From assembly GCA_951799445.1 (NCBI GenBank), contig OX637288.1, forward strand, positions 7,566,501-7,630,500: DNA of 64,000 bases, written 5' to 3'. Below are positions 24,390-35,959 of the stretch, piece after piece (position 1 is the first letter of the stretch; each line of letters begins with the position of its first letter). The DNA is from Pseudisothecium myosuroides (lineage: Eukaryota; Streptophyta; Bryopsida; Hypnales; Lembophyllaceae). Below the pieces are notes generated by a model. It saw only the letters and a list, made by a program, of their open reading frames with translations. It had not been told where the DNA came from and did no database searches. The position numbers and the translations under genes were made by a program.

Positions 24390-25601
24390 TTGCCTTTTGT
24401 AGGTTCTATCCAGCCACTTCGGGGACCCTGCAGAGGCGTGGCCGTGCCTCCTTGTTCGAGGATAACAACGGCAGCCACCTGGACGGCAACTTCTTGCCAG
24501 GGACTGTAGAATACTTGTGCTGGCTCTCGTCTCCGTGAAGACACTATCATTGGTTTAGGCTCGCAGCTTTGTCCTCTTGCAATAGGGTCTTGCACTTCTT
24601 TTCAGTCCTTGTTGGTTTTGTAGCGCTCCAGGGATCATCGGAAACTGAACTGTTTTAGTTTCAAAGGATACTCTCTATTTTCCTGAACAAACTTTTTTGA
24701 GACTCTGAATGTGATGGCAATTTTCAATGCCAAATTGGAGCTATTGGCTTTTGCTTATGTTGCGGAAGCCCCATTGCAAATTGTTTGTTTTATCTTTGTA
24801 AGTAAACATGCCACGTTTTGCCATTTTTGTTGGTGATGGTGAAAGCGTATCGAATCCTTGTTGCTCGTGACTTCCGGACCCCGCGGGAACTCCAAGAAAA
24901 CGGTTGGTACGATTCCCTTGCTGGCTGTGCCACGCCGTCGGCTTTGTGTGCCATCTCATGTTATGCGCGGTTTCGGACCGGTCTACGGAAGCTTCCCGCC
25001 GAGTCCACCCTTGGTTTCCCCGGTTGGTCTTCGGAGTATTATGTTGCATGAACTTGTAGGCAAATGCACCGTTCAATCTGGCCGAAATATGGTAGATGTG
25101 TTCATTCTCGTCGACCACGTGGAATCCACCGTTTGGATCACCATCGTTCATTCATTATTTTTTTTAATAAATTTGAGCAGCTTGCACGTAGGTTTTGTCT
25201 ACGCCGGACATCTTGTACTTTGTTATCATCGAGACACAATAATTACGTCTCTTAAAACGTGTTTTTTTTTATAAATGGGTCCTACATCTTGTCGCCTATT
25301 GAATAAAAAAAAGAAGGTTCTCAATCTGATTCGTATTTGTCCCGCAAGAGGTCTCGAAGTTTCCCCACGTCGCTCAAAAGCGTGCCTTGGCAACTGGGTA
25401 CGCAACAAATCCGGTCAATCTTGCACAATTTGGTGAAGAATTTGGTCGTCCCAAAAAATACTACAAAACACTGGACGACCGAGCTCCCAATCGATACAAT
25501 TACATTTTGCGTTATGCAGCTGTAGTAATTATCGAATTTGATTTCTGAGAAACCTCTCTGACAGGCTCACACTTTGAGGAAATCCTAGGGGCATTCTGGG
25601 G
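24390..25601. other. 3' part of the piggyBac element, no clear gene
   Basis: After the transposase stop the element continues for 1.2 kb. A minus-strand open frame of 136 codons (25151-24741) has plausible composition (for example His-Val-Val-Asp-Glu-Asn-Glu-His-Ile-Tyr) but no recognised domain, and a call is not justified. Several A/T tracts precede the right terminal repeat. Confidence 0.4.
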
Positions 25602-26049
25602 TTAACATGATCCAAATGAAAATATAATATTGAAGGTTACACATGTTGCAATTTTGTTCTCTCCAAAGAACTTTGCATGTGTTCAATTGCACATATTGCA
25701 TAGGCTATATTCTTCATCCTATATTTTGTGTGGAGTTCCTTAAATGCATTTGCAGAAGATGATTTTGGAAGTTCCCCCATAGTGGTACTACAGTCTCTTT
25801 ACAAAAGAAGATGCATAATCCACAAATCGTTCTGTAGTATATTACAACTTCTAGTTCCTTGTTCTTTATATGAATTTTAGACAAATGAAATGATCAATTT
25901 CTAAATTTGATTCAATTAATGAAATGAAGTTCAAGTTAGTTTCTCTTTTTTGATTTGAAAATTTGAGAATTTTTTGAAATTGGATATTTCATTGCAAATT
26001 AAACTTGGATCTAACACCCTAGACTGCTAACTTTATAGTTACAAAATAG

Positions 26050-26769
26050 GGTGATTGCAAGAAATACCTGTCGATTTTGTTGCATTTTATGATACTCATG
26101 CCTTTTTCTTTTGGAGTACTTTAAAATTAGATTTTTTTTTTTTAAATAAAAAAAATATGCCTAATGTATACACCATTATGATGAAGATAAAAATTGAAGG
26201 AAAATCATAGAAAAAATCTCTAAGTAGGAGAACTAGAAAAGTGCCAAATCTCAAGAAATTAATATTTACTGATGTTTGAAAATAGAAGAAATTTAATTTA
26301 AAAAAATAAAAATTGACCATTTGTAACAAATTTATAGAGATGGTCATTCACCAAAAAATCCACCAAGATAAATTTTTTTACATGTTTCAAAAAGCAAGTA
26401 GAAAGAGGCTCACTTTGTGGAGTTCTACACAATATATAATTAAATATTTTTTTAAATCCTTTGAAAAGTAGCTAAAAGTATATTAGAAAATCATCCCTCC
26501 AAATTTCAGCTCCAAATTTATTTTTTGGGTTACTACTTTGTTCAAAAATCCAAAAATTGGCACGAGTGACATAAAATTGGGGGCTATTTTTGGATATTAA
26601 AACATTTTTAAAAACCTTAAAAAAAATTAGAGAAGCCGTATAATAGTCATGAATACTTTGCCCATAAATTTTAAGTCATTTGGAGCCAAAATGCAAAAGT
26701 TATGGCCAAAAAACAAATCATCATGCAAGGTGTGGCACAATATAGGACAAGTGTTTCTTGCAATCACGC
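26050..26769. mobile_element. Non-autonomous element with GTGATTGCAAG ends
   Basis: The ends are inverted copies: GGTGATTGCAAGAAATACCTG at the left and CAAGTGTTTCTTGCAATCAC at the right. The 720-bp body is AT-rich and non-coding. Ends or halves of the same family occur near 11166, near 11545, and at 30690-31197 plus 53133-53592, where a copy is split by the 22-kb element. Superfamily unknown; no target duplication was identified. Confidence 0.65.
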
Positions 26770-26995
26770 AATGACATGGAAATTTGGTTTGCTCTATGAT
26801 GTTGTAAACTATTACCTACACCTATGGAGAAAATTTTAAACATTTAAAATATATTTTGTATTTTATAAGAATTTTTACAACCTTTTCTTCAAGTTTTCAT
26901 GATAATTTTATATCTTCACAAACTTAGAGTCTAAGATTTTAGAACTTCTAAAAGAAACATAGTTGCATCTTTGAAAAATAAATTTCATGTGTTAA

Positions 26996-27914
26996 CCCCT
27001 AAAGGCCCAAAGTCCCCTCGGGGGACACTTGGGATTTCGGGCAGGCTCGTGCGACCTGAAATTTAGACCTGATTTTTTGAAACTTTTTTTGAAGATAGGA
27101 AATCACATTAGCTTTCCAAAAATATAATTGTTTTTTCAATCGGTGCCCGGGAAAAAAAGTTATGCCGCCCGAAGTAAAAAAAGCAGTTCGCCGGGCAGAA
27201 AAAAAAAACTTTAAAAATTGAATTTTTTTTTTTTGATTTTTTTTCTCAAAGATCATGTTTTTGTCTATATTTGAAGCTTTTATTCATTCTAATTGGACTC
27301 AAAATGAGAAAGTTATGGACAATCTTGTTTTTCATGCAATCTAAGCGTCTTCTTCAAAAAGAAAACTTATAAAATTCATTTTTGAATGCAATTTTCGAAA
27401 TTTTTCAAATTTATTTTTGAAAAGGTTAAGTTTGTTTGCAAGAACAATCCCACCGATGGGATTATGGTTTTTTAACTCCATCTAAGAGCTATCGAAGATT
27501 TAGTGTTTTGTTCAATTTTGGACCTACTTCTACTTAACAATTTTTTTATATGTGAAAATCAAGTTTTGACATTCTGAAATTTTTTACCCCGACTCTCAAC
27601 TCAAATGTTCAACATAAAATTTTTTAACTTTATGGTGTGTAGTGCAAAAAAAGTCTACAAATGGCCGTCAAAGTCATCTGAAATTGCAATCCAGAGTTCA
27701 AAAAAACTTCTTTTTCCAACTTCAAACGCTAATATCTTCCAATCCGTACGGTCAAACTTCATGAAATTTTTACCACATGATTTGAGACAAGTTAAGTACA
27801 AGATCCTACGGTTAGATTCTAAAAAAAAGTTTTTTTTGGTTTAGGGAGTGATCGCAGCAGAAATGGCAGTTTTCAGTGGTTTCGGAGCCAGAAAATGCCT
27901 TGGGCCTTTAGGGG
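26996..27914. mobile_element. PiggyBac-type non-autonomous element M1
   Basis: TTAA lies at 26992-26995 and 27915-27918. Terminal inverted repeats CCCCTAAAGGCCCAA / TTGGGCCTTTAGGGG are perfect over 15 bp. A subterminal palindrome, GTCCCCTCGGGGGAC, follows the left repeat. The 919-bp body aligns with M2 and M3, including GATCCTACGGTTAGAT near the right end. It is non-coding. Confidence 0.85.
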
Positions 27915-27918
27915 TTAA

Positions 27919-30689
27919 TCATCCTAAGATGTGAAAATACAGAAAGAAGGATTTCTTTACTAGAACTTCATAGGGTATACTTGTGTTTATAAAGTTGTAA
28001 GTAGCTTGAGAAGAATTGAAATCAAAGAAGAAGGTGACTGACTTGAAGACAATCTAATTTCATTTAAAAAATTTTGATTCTTAACTTCCATATTAAAACC
28101 AAAATGCTCTTAGGTCCATATTTTGGATAATGAGTAGAGTGTTTGGCACAATAATGTTTTGTCCAAATTAATTCATACACGCCAAAAGTAACACTTGGAA
28201 TCTTTAATAATAATAAAATCCTTGCTTTATGATGAATTCCATGAAATGTAGGTAAATAACATAGTCACATGAAGATACAAGTAAAAGTATGCAATTCTTT
28301 TAAAAAAAGACTTGGAAATTAATATCTAAAAGATCTTTGTAGGAGGGAGAATGTACAGTAAGGTCTAATGAAACTTACAAATTTTTGGATTCCGTTGAGA
28401 TTAGGAGAACTTTGGGAGGCCCTTGTATGCTAAAAATGAACAAAATTTTGAATTATAAATTGCGTTGGAATCACACTAAAGTCTACTCCATCATCATTGA
28501 AAATCACACAAAGAGCTTGATGTTTTTGATAGACTATCTACCATCTAGAGTTGCCACCATTTGTAAAAACTACAACTTTTTTCTAATGGTACACATTAGA
28601 AATGAGCCTTCACAATTCCTTTAGAGATACTTGATTACACATCACTGGAATTGCTTGTATCATTTCTTGCATGTTTTTCACTCCATAGAAAATATTCATT
28701 GATTATCTTCCAAAAGTTCTCTATGAAACGGTAGATAGAATATAAAAGAAATCCAAATAGTTATATGATTTTGAATTATTCATTTTTCACTTGATATGAA
28801 GTTCAAGTGCACTTCTTTGCAAATTCAATGCAATTTGTGGTTCAGTCAAAATCAATTCATATTTGAGCGTGCTAGAGTTTCCTAAAGTTGTTGAACTTTT
28901 TAATAAAAACTAATTAAAAAATTTGTAAGTTTATTGACCCCCATTGTGGATTTAAAGCATTTTTGACAAAATAAATTATGGCTTGAGTAGAATCTAGCCA
29001 AAATATCTTTGTTTTTGCACAATTTTCTTTTTCTTCCCACCTCTACACAGATTGATTGAAAACCTTGCACAAAAATCATGAAGAATTGAATGACCAAACT
29101 AATCACATTGTTGAAGAACAAATAAAAATTGCTTTTCCAACATACTTGAATGTATTTCATCTATTGGCTCAAAACTCTACTGGTCATGAGGTTGAGATGC
29201 GGTTTTGTCATTTGATGGAAGTTGTTTTGCATGATTGCTTTAGGTATTCTTCTTGTGACAGCGGTGACGAGCTAGTGGACTGTACACACCTGCCGGTGTA
29301 CCTCACTAACCTCATTTTTGTGTGGTGGTTGGGATGGACACAGGTGAGGTCCATGGCTTCTTGAAGCATGTCAAAAATTATTTTTGCAAGACGTGATGTT
29401 TCTCCTAATCTTAGTCTTTTTTTTTCATCCCTCTAGTATTGAGGAATTGACGAAGATCTAAAATTCCATTGAACTTGAACAGTAACAGGCTTGGTATCAA
29501 TTTTACAATGACTCTAAATTCCATTTTGTTGATTACATGAATGTGTATCGATACTGATTGAAAGAAATGTCATGGTTCGGTACTTGGCTTAAACGAGCTG
29601 ATAGTTTGGAACTGATCTAATTAACACTCCCTTGGGTATATATAGGCTAGGATTTATTGATTTGGAACACTCAGTTTTTCGAACATCTTTAGAAACCTGG
29701 GCGGTATCTCAGAATGAGGTTGCAGGTTATCATATAATCAAAATGAGCATATTCCTGCATTCTGATGACTTCCTTACCGTTATTTCCCAATGCTTTGGTT
29801 GCATACATGAAGACAACTTGTGCTTTGTGATGCTGATTGGTAGGCATGTTTTTAACCGACGCTGTTTCAGTCTGTGTGTTGCCTCAAACTTTGCATAACA
29901 GGACAATTTCTATGCTGTCGAGGCAATTGAGGTGTACTTTACTTGCTATTCTTACACTTCAAGGGAACATGCTACCTTTGAATCCACACCTTCAGTGCAA
30001 GCATCTTGTGATTTTCTTACCAGAGAGCTCCTCTTCTAGCCATGCATGTGCGGGGGGAGTATAAGCTGAACTCACATGCTTCAGTCAAATTTTTGGGATT
30101 TGACTTGCTGCAGGTGGTGAACGTGGCTGAAGTTTCACTACAATTGAGATCCTGCTTCGAAAATAATGTGATATCATGTGGAATCTCTCACTGTTTATTG
30201 ATTTTGTGGCATCTATCTTGCAATTCTTCGTGCTGTAGTTTTTCTGTGACGTCCGTTTTCTTGCTCACTTGTGATCCAATTCGGGACCCGATTACTTCCA
30301 TGTTAATTAAATTCCAAAACAAGTCCGTCACACAGATAATGATGTTCAGTGTTACTGAGACTAGGTTTAAAATATTCTTGAAATGGAAATTTTGGAATGG
30401 TTCCAGTGAAATATAGTCATAGAGTTGTAGGGTTAAAGAATAATCAATGCACCATATCATGGTCACCACATTAAATTAAGGTGCAAATTTACCATGTTGT
30501 TGGTATCAATCTCATTTTATGATCAGGCTATAAATGGATACAATGACCACTTCAACTGAGCTTGAGGTTATAATTTCAATAAGTTTTATATTCCTTCTCT
30601 GTTGTGGGTACGTATACCAGCACAGTTGAACACTGAGTAAGCAGATGAATTGATACTGATGCAGGCTTGGTTTGGAGTGTGGCTGCAAG
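27919..30689. other. Intergenic DNA without a supported gene
   Basis: AT-rich sequence, slightly more GC-rich from 29.1 to 30.4 kb. Short open frames show no recognisable motif and no splice partners. No RNA gene or element ends were found. Confidence 0.45.
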
Positions 30690-31197
30690 AATGATTGGTT
30701 GATTTTTGCGCCATTTTGGTTGTTTTATGTTCTTTGGGGGAATACTTTAATATTAGAAAAATATTTTCTTTCAAAAAATGGTCAAAGCATACGCCTTTAT
30801 GAAGATGATATCCCAAGAAGGAAAAACATAGAAAAATTCTCCAACTAGAAAACCTATAAAAGTCTAAAATCTCAAAAAAAATAGGTATTTTAACATTTTA
30901 ATTTGTAAAATACAGAAAAATTCTCCAAATAGAAAACTTAGAAAAGTTTAATATCTCAAGAAAATAGGTGTTTTAATGTTTTAATTTATAAAAATAGAAA
31001 ATACCCTAATTGAAGTAAAAAATTGAAATAAAAAATTGAAAAAAATTGAAAAAAATTGAAATAAATAGGAAAAAATTGAAATAAAAAATGAAAAATAGCC
31101 TAATTGTGAAGACTTGATGGAGAAGGGATTTCAATAAACAAAAATGAGCTTGAAACCATCTTCAATGTTTAGAAGTGTACATGCTAGGGAGTCATTA
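30690..31197. repeat. Left half of a GTGATTGCAAG-family element split by the 22-kb element
   Basis: Sequence from about 30690 parallels the left half of the 26050 element: TTCTTTGGGGGAATACTTTAA, then TATGAAGATGATA, then GGAAAAACATAGAAAAATTCTCC. It also contains a local duplication of the CATAGAAAAATTCTCC block and an A-rich AAAAATTGAAATAAA simple repeat (about 31015-31100). The homology resumes at 53133, on the other side of the large element. Confidence 0.6.
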
Positions 31198-31232
31198 TGC
31201 CATATTTAACTACTTTTGGAATTTACGGGGAA
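31198..31232 (+). repeat. Left terminal inverted repeat of the 22-kb element
   Basis: TGCCATATTTAACTACTTTT followed by GGAATTT. It pairs with 53098-53132. The first internal palindrome (31257-31279) follows 25 bases further in. Confidence 0.75.
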
Positions 31233-31256
31233 TTCTGGACTTTGTGAAGGTCCTGT

Positions 31257-33303
31257 CCATCGGGAGATCTTCCCGATGGTATGTACAATGAGTCCGTAAT
31301 GCCGTTCAAAGGAGATTTATATCGCTTTGGGATGCTAAGTGGTCTAGAGATTTCCCGATGCAAGGAAATATAATCCTTCGGGATAGAGTGTTCGAACAAA
31401 TCAATGAATTTGAGATGATGTCAACTCCGACATTTGCTGTAAGCGGTACATTTGTATCCGGGGTTGCATTAATATGCGACATCACAGATCGGGAGAGCTC
31501 AGAAGATACTTCCCAAAGTATCACATAACACAAAAGAATGGATGAAGCAACATAATGCAATTACAGACATTTGGTAAGGTGTAATCACAGTCAGATAGAA
31601 AAGGTGGATTCGCCACTTATATAATCATTTGGATGCAACAAACAGGTGATAAATAACCCAGCTAGTCCACTTCCAACGACATGTTTTTTGGTGCCCAAGA
31701 CCAATCAAAAGGCGGTGCTATAATGTGCGGACGATCTAACTCTACAGGATCTACATCATCCCTCACATGCAACGCCGGTTGAAGCAAGTGCGGACGTTCC
31801 CAATCAAGAGGATCTAGGACAAGCATTACAACACTGTTATTCAAGAGTACCCTGCGCGTCCGAGGAATGTTCAAGACAGTCTTCAGTATTGCACGACGAT
31901 GGGGATACACCTGGTTCTTCCGTGGATTATCAGACCCGGCAAAAAATAGAAACCTTGACAGAATTTCCGGTGGTAGAATACGTCGAAGAAGAGCGGCCAG
32001 TGTTGAAGGTTGCATTGCGGACCACAAACCACAGTGAGTTTCTTGAACGAAATGTCGGAGAAGACCACCGAAGTCGGGCCGAATTTCGATATTCTGTGGG
32101 AGATCCGCCACACCGCCCTTCACGCAAAGATCCCCTGTTAGTACTAAGAGCATCGCCTTCTGCAAAGACCAAGTAAGCCTCAGCACCCAGACATGTACAT
32201 ACAGAAAACAACGTCAATTGATCGTGAGATCCCCCGACCAATATGCAATACAACAAAACCGCTAATTGAAAATACGCATGGGTAGTTATTTGAAGAACAA
32301 CGACTGAATGTCTTATTTGCTGCATAGTACAAGGAAATTAGCAATACTTCTACGGTGTCACTGCAGCCCAGAATACAGCACTAACAAGGGATGCAGATTT
32401 AGAATTCGCGTCAAATATAAAAAAAGGTTTAGGGTGACATACTAGAAGACCGAAAATACTCGAGCAAAGGAAGTTACGTAGCAAAAATTCAATTGCATTC
32501 GATTGAAGCAACAAAAATGGACATTACATAATCCGCCTAAGACTAATAATTCGATGCAAGGGAAAATGATCGTGAGATCTTCCGATCAAGCCGAAGAGAG
32601 AGGTCAAAATTATCAATTTCAAATCCGTACTTCAGCAAACCGGAATTGTAAGAGAACTCCCAAACAATCAGTAGAAGCACAACTACAACTTCACTGTCAT
32701 CCACAAGTACAAAAACAATATCACGGGACAATACAAGGACAGAAATGACATTTCAATGTTCACACGTCACGTCGTATTGTGCGATCTCCTGATGAAGCTT
32801 GCCGCGCAGGATGATGACGCCCAATGTTAAAATCTAATGAAGTGTTCAAAAAATTCCACTCTTCCGAGTAATATGATAAACAATTTCAAAACCAAATTTA
32901 GATTAAAGCTGCAAACGAAGAGTAAGAAAACAATTCTAAGTGAGGGTCATGCACCGGAAATGCATTCACATTAGATTTAAAAGACAAGGATAAATGCCCA
33001 GAATAGTCCGATCTACCAATAGAATCCACTTCCACGGTATACCATTAGATCTCTAGATGTGCATGCACGCGGATTAATAGTCAAGGTCGAGGTGATCCCT
33101 TCGAACTCATAATTATCTTAATCAAAGGCATTTAGGAAAAAAATTTATTTTCACATTTACTACGAGGCTGAATCAATGCCTCCTACAAACAAAGAATGTC
33201 CAGTATTTTGAAAATGCATTTACAATATTTACAATATGTTCAAGAGTTTTAAGCTACAAACAATAATATGCACGCAAAAAGGAGATCATGAGATATCATG
33301 ATG
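31257..33303. repeat. Palindrome cluster 1 (5 copies) near the left end
   Basis: Copies lie at about 31257-31279 (CATCGGGAGATCTTCCCGATG), 32221-32237, 32568-32587, 32781-32794 (degraded) and 33284-33303 (ATCATGAGATATCATGAT). Each is centred on GATC or GATAT with TCG-type outer bases. Confidence 0.8.
31662..32186 (-). pseudogene. Second HAD/NIF-like domain, degenerate
   Basis: A 174-codon minus-strand frame aligns by eye with the HAD domain at 33983-33331. It has Arg-Pro-Asp-Phe-Gly-Gly-Leu-Leu (compare Arg-Pro-Asn-Val-Gly-Gln-Leu-Leu), Leu-Trp-Ser-Ala-Met (compare Phe-Trp-Ser-Ser-Met), and Arg-Arg-Val-Leu-Leu-Asn-Asn where the other copy has a Val-Leu-Leu-Val-Asp-Asp motif. The nucleophile strand reads Val-Leu-Thr-Gly-Asp-Leu, so the catalytic Asp is lost. 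A likely acceptor, GGTGCTGAG|, precedes it near 32185. It is either a duplicated last exon or a second, decayed gene. Phosphatase activity is not expected. Confidence 0.55.
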
Positions 33304-33330
33304 AAGTCCGTCAAGGAAGAAAAACCAAAA

Positions 33331-33983
33331 CTAAACTACTGCCCTCAAAATGTCAGAGCCCGGTCTGGTCAATGGGACCGCCGGTGTCAGACCATTGTGG
33401 AGCGGATGCTTCTTGACATACGCCGGCACAGCTTCCTCTGACTTAAACAGACCTGCGAGCCAAGGACTGAGCACCCCCACAAGGTACTGCTCTTTCCAAT
33501 CCCCTTCAAATTTGCGGGGGAAAATGGCGCTATGACAATCGTTTAGGAGGTTTTTAAGTGGATCGTCATCAACGAGGAGAACATTCTCCGTTGACCTCAA
33601 ACCCAGCTTAGTGGCGAAATGATTTAGATCCTTCAAGAAGTAGGGCCTGTCCGGGTGTTTGGGGTCTCTGTAGGACGACTTTGTGCAGTCTTCGTGCGTG
33701 AGAACAGGCACGTGCTTCGCCTTAACAGACGTCCCTGGCAGCATTTGATTCAATACCTTCATCACATTTGCCAGTGTCATACTGCTCCAGAAAGCAATGT
33801 TTGCATGTCTGTGCACAAAGTCAAGTAACTGACCAACATTCGGTCGAAGTGTTACGATGCGTCTGTTCAACTCATTGAATGACCTGTGAATAAGAACTCC
33901 ATTAAGGTCAAAGACCACATAATACCGCCGCCTTTCTACCTGATTCGACGACTTCGCCACCGGTTCAGCAGGCACTCGGAAAA
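33331..33983 (-). pseudogene. Last exon: HAD/NIF phosphatase-like domain (DLNG type)
   Basis: The acceptor is TGTATTCTGTAG|TTTTCC, preceded by a 92-nt intron. The exon itself is fully open to TAG at 33331-33333. It carries the FCP1/NIF core in order: nucleophile strand Val-Phe-Asp-Leu-Asn-Gly, Arg-Pro-Asn-Val-Gly, Trp-Ser-Ser-Met, Lys-Asp-Leu, Leu-Val-Asp-Asp-Asp-Pro, and Ala-Ile-Phe-Pro-Arg-Lys-Phe. Canonical family members dephosphorylate Ser in the RNA polymerase II tail using Asp-x-Asp. Here the second Asp is Asn, so binding without catalysis is possible. It is the best preserved exon of the gene. Confidence 0.8.
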
Positions 33984-34075
33984 CTACAGAATACAAGAGA
34001 AGCACAGAGTCAGTGACCGGCCAATTCAAGATTTGTTATCTTGTATGTACATTGACAATAATGTAGGCATGTTAC

Positions 34076-35858
34076 CTGCGGGAGCTCGGACGCTACAAGC
34101 TGGCGACCCTTCCCCCCCCCCTTTCGTCGCCCAATCGTCTTCTTTCCCTCTCGCCGCCGCTCACTGATCCTTCCCCCCTCCTCTCGACGAGCATTCACCC
34201 CTTTTCTCTCTCGTCGGTGCTCACAGGTCCTCTTTCCCCCTCGTCAGCACTCACAGATCCCGTCTCAAGCTCGTCGTCGCTCGAAGGCACCACCCTTCTT
34301 CCTCTAACGCCGAGTTCCACTGCCTCCCACTCTTCGTCTGCATCAGGTGGATCCCCTCCTTCATACACTGCACGCGGACCATCCTGAAATATCCATTTAA
34401 AGACGGGCTTGTAAAGGAAACAGTTTGCTTGCCTTATGGATTCCAAATGAATTTTCTTGTCGATATCCAAACGCATCTTCCCATAGTGGTTTAGACTCGG
34501 TAAATGACCAAATGCTCTCATACGATCAACAAGACAAAACTTCATTATTTCTTCGGCCTTGTAAGGTAAGGCCTCCAAAACTTCGTCAGAATTGCACTCA
34601 CCGTCATCAGGAACCACCTCTCTTGCAACCTTTAGTGGAACACTGGAGGCCAGTGAAGCAATGTCGACAATCCTCGCCCGCCCTATGACAGGTTTACTCT
34701 TCCTTCTAGGAACAGGTTTGGGACTCAGGGGGACCAAGTCAACAAGGGTGTCGTTCAGTACAGCAACCGTGATGCCCATCGGCGGGAGCAATCGCTCCGG
34801 CATCGTCGTGGGATCCCCCGACGAAGACAATGCAACCACTCCTTCCTGGTGTTCAACCCCCTCGCTCTCTACTGGATTGCCATGTTGAATTGAGACCACT
34901 GACTCATCAACGATCGTGGGATCTTCCGATCCTTCAGGTCTCGGTGTCCGGCCTTGGTCATCCTTCCCTGCTCCACGTCAAGGGACAGCTAACTCAGTCT
35001 CAACAGGTAATGCATGGCTCGTCGTGGGATCCCTCGATGCAGGTTTTCTAGTGATACCCTCCGCGTGTTCCCTCTCCGGGGTAGGTTCGGAGTCACTGTC
35101 CCGCCTCCCGACATCAGACTCTTGCGTCATCGTGGGATCCCCCGATCCGAGGTGGTCATCATCCCCCTTCGACTCTTTCCTCCCCTCGCTGAGGTCGGCC
35201 GCATCCTCCCCGCTCCTCACCAGTGACTCGTTCGTCATCGTGGGATCCCCCGATTCTGGTTGGTGAGTGTCCCCCAGGGTTAATAAGACGAGGTCCGACA
35301 GCTGTCTATCAGCTCCTGAAGCACGAGATGCCTGCGCATCCTCCTGTTGCGGCTGAGTCGACTTGTCAGACTTCGACGGTAACGGTCCCAAGGCACAAGT
35401 CAGAAGCGTGTTTGCCGCGACTAGTGCTTTGGGATTGGGACTCCCAGTCGGCTTCGCTGGCGACTGTTTGCGCTGCACCAACGACTTACTTGGAGTCCAC
35501 TTCGAGGTCCCTCCCTTCCGATTTTTGCCTGCTGTCTTCCGCACTTGCTTGGCCGCCTTTGTGCTCCCGGTATCTTTTGCAGTGTCAGGTTCCTTGATCG
35601 CTTCTTACGCGGCTTCCTCTTGGATATCCTTGGGTCCGTTAATTGGATCCCTGAATTCACTTCGTCTGACGACCCGCTCGATATTGGAATTACAATTTCT
35701 TCAGCTCGTAACGGCTCTGGAATACTCTCATGCTGCTCTGTCAGCTTTTCTAGCTCCGCCTGTGCCGAATGAACTTCGGGAACTTCGTCAGCATCCTCCG
35801 CTGTACTTGGCGGATCAATCAGCTGCTCTCGCCGGGGGGAGGGAGTCGGAGATTTCGC
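34076..35858 (-). pseudogene. Acidic low-complexity exon containing five in-frame palindromes
   Basis: The exon starts after the acceptor CTTTCTCGCAG| and ends at CGCAG|GTAAC. It is rich in Glu, Asp, Ser, Pro and Lys. Five palindromes at 34803-34824, 34911-34930, 35021-35039, 35128-35147 and 35236-35255 are read as Ser-Gly-Asp-Pro-Thr-Met, Ser-Glu-Asp-Pro-Thr-Ile or Ser-Arg-Asp-Pro-Thr-Thr. A degenerate 30-nt tandem repeat (GAGGGGGAAAGAGGACC type) lies at about 34110-34260. A frameshift near 35600, TGA at 34978-34980 and a frame change in the G-rich repeat break the frame. Confidence 0.65.
34803..35255. repeat. Palindrome cluster 2 (5 copies) within coding sequence
   Basis: Each is a near-palindrome of the type CATCGTGGGATCCCCCGAT, spaced by 80-110 bases, all read in the same codon register on the minus strand. 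Confidence 0.85.
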
Positions 35859-35940
35859 CTGCGAGAAAGGCAATATCCCACCACATCTGAGCTCAGTTTG
35901 CCCTCCCAGATTAGCATGCGAGAGATATACGCTGCCCAAC

Positions 35941-35959
35941 GTCCGGAGATATCACGATG
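35941..35959. repeat. Palindrome copy in intron 35859-35983
   Basis: GTCCGGAGATATCACGATGG. Reading through this 125-nt intron would give a different protein end, but the donor AAG|GTTAGT and acceptor TCGCAG| with phase 0 support removal by splicing. Confidence 0.7.

Larger units (their letters stand above)
19823..25601 (+). mobile_element. PiggyBac element, nearly complete, 5,779 bp
   Basis: Terminal inverted repeats are CCCCAGAATGCC at 19823-19834 and GGCATTCTGGGG at 25590-25601, each flanked by TTAA (19819-19822 and 25602-25605), the hallmark of piggyBac integration. A hairpin, GAGGACAC-ATT-GTGTCCTC (19838-19856), follows the left repeat. The transposase (22227-24389) lies inside on the plus strand. 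A CACTA foldback element has inserted at 21451-21783. The element is more GC-rich than its surroundings, which suggests a fairly recent arrival. Two in-frame TAG codons make this copy probably inactive. Confidence 0.9.

Noticed and set aside
34425..35890. Plus-strand open frames opposite the acidic exon, including repeats read as Val-Gly-Ser-Pro-Asp or Trp-Asp-Pro
   Set aside because: They arise because the palindromes are stop-free in all frames and the exon is GC-rich. The minus strand has consistent splice sites and phases.
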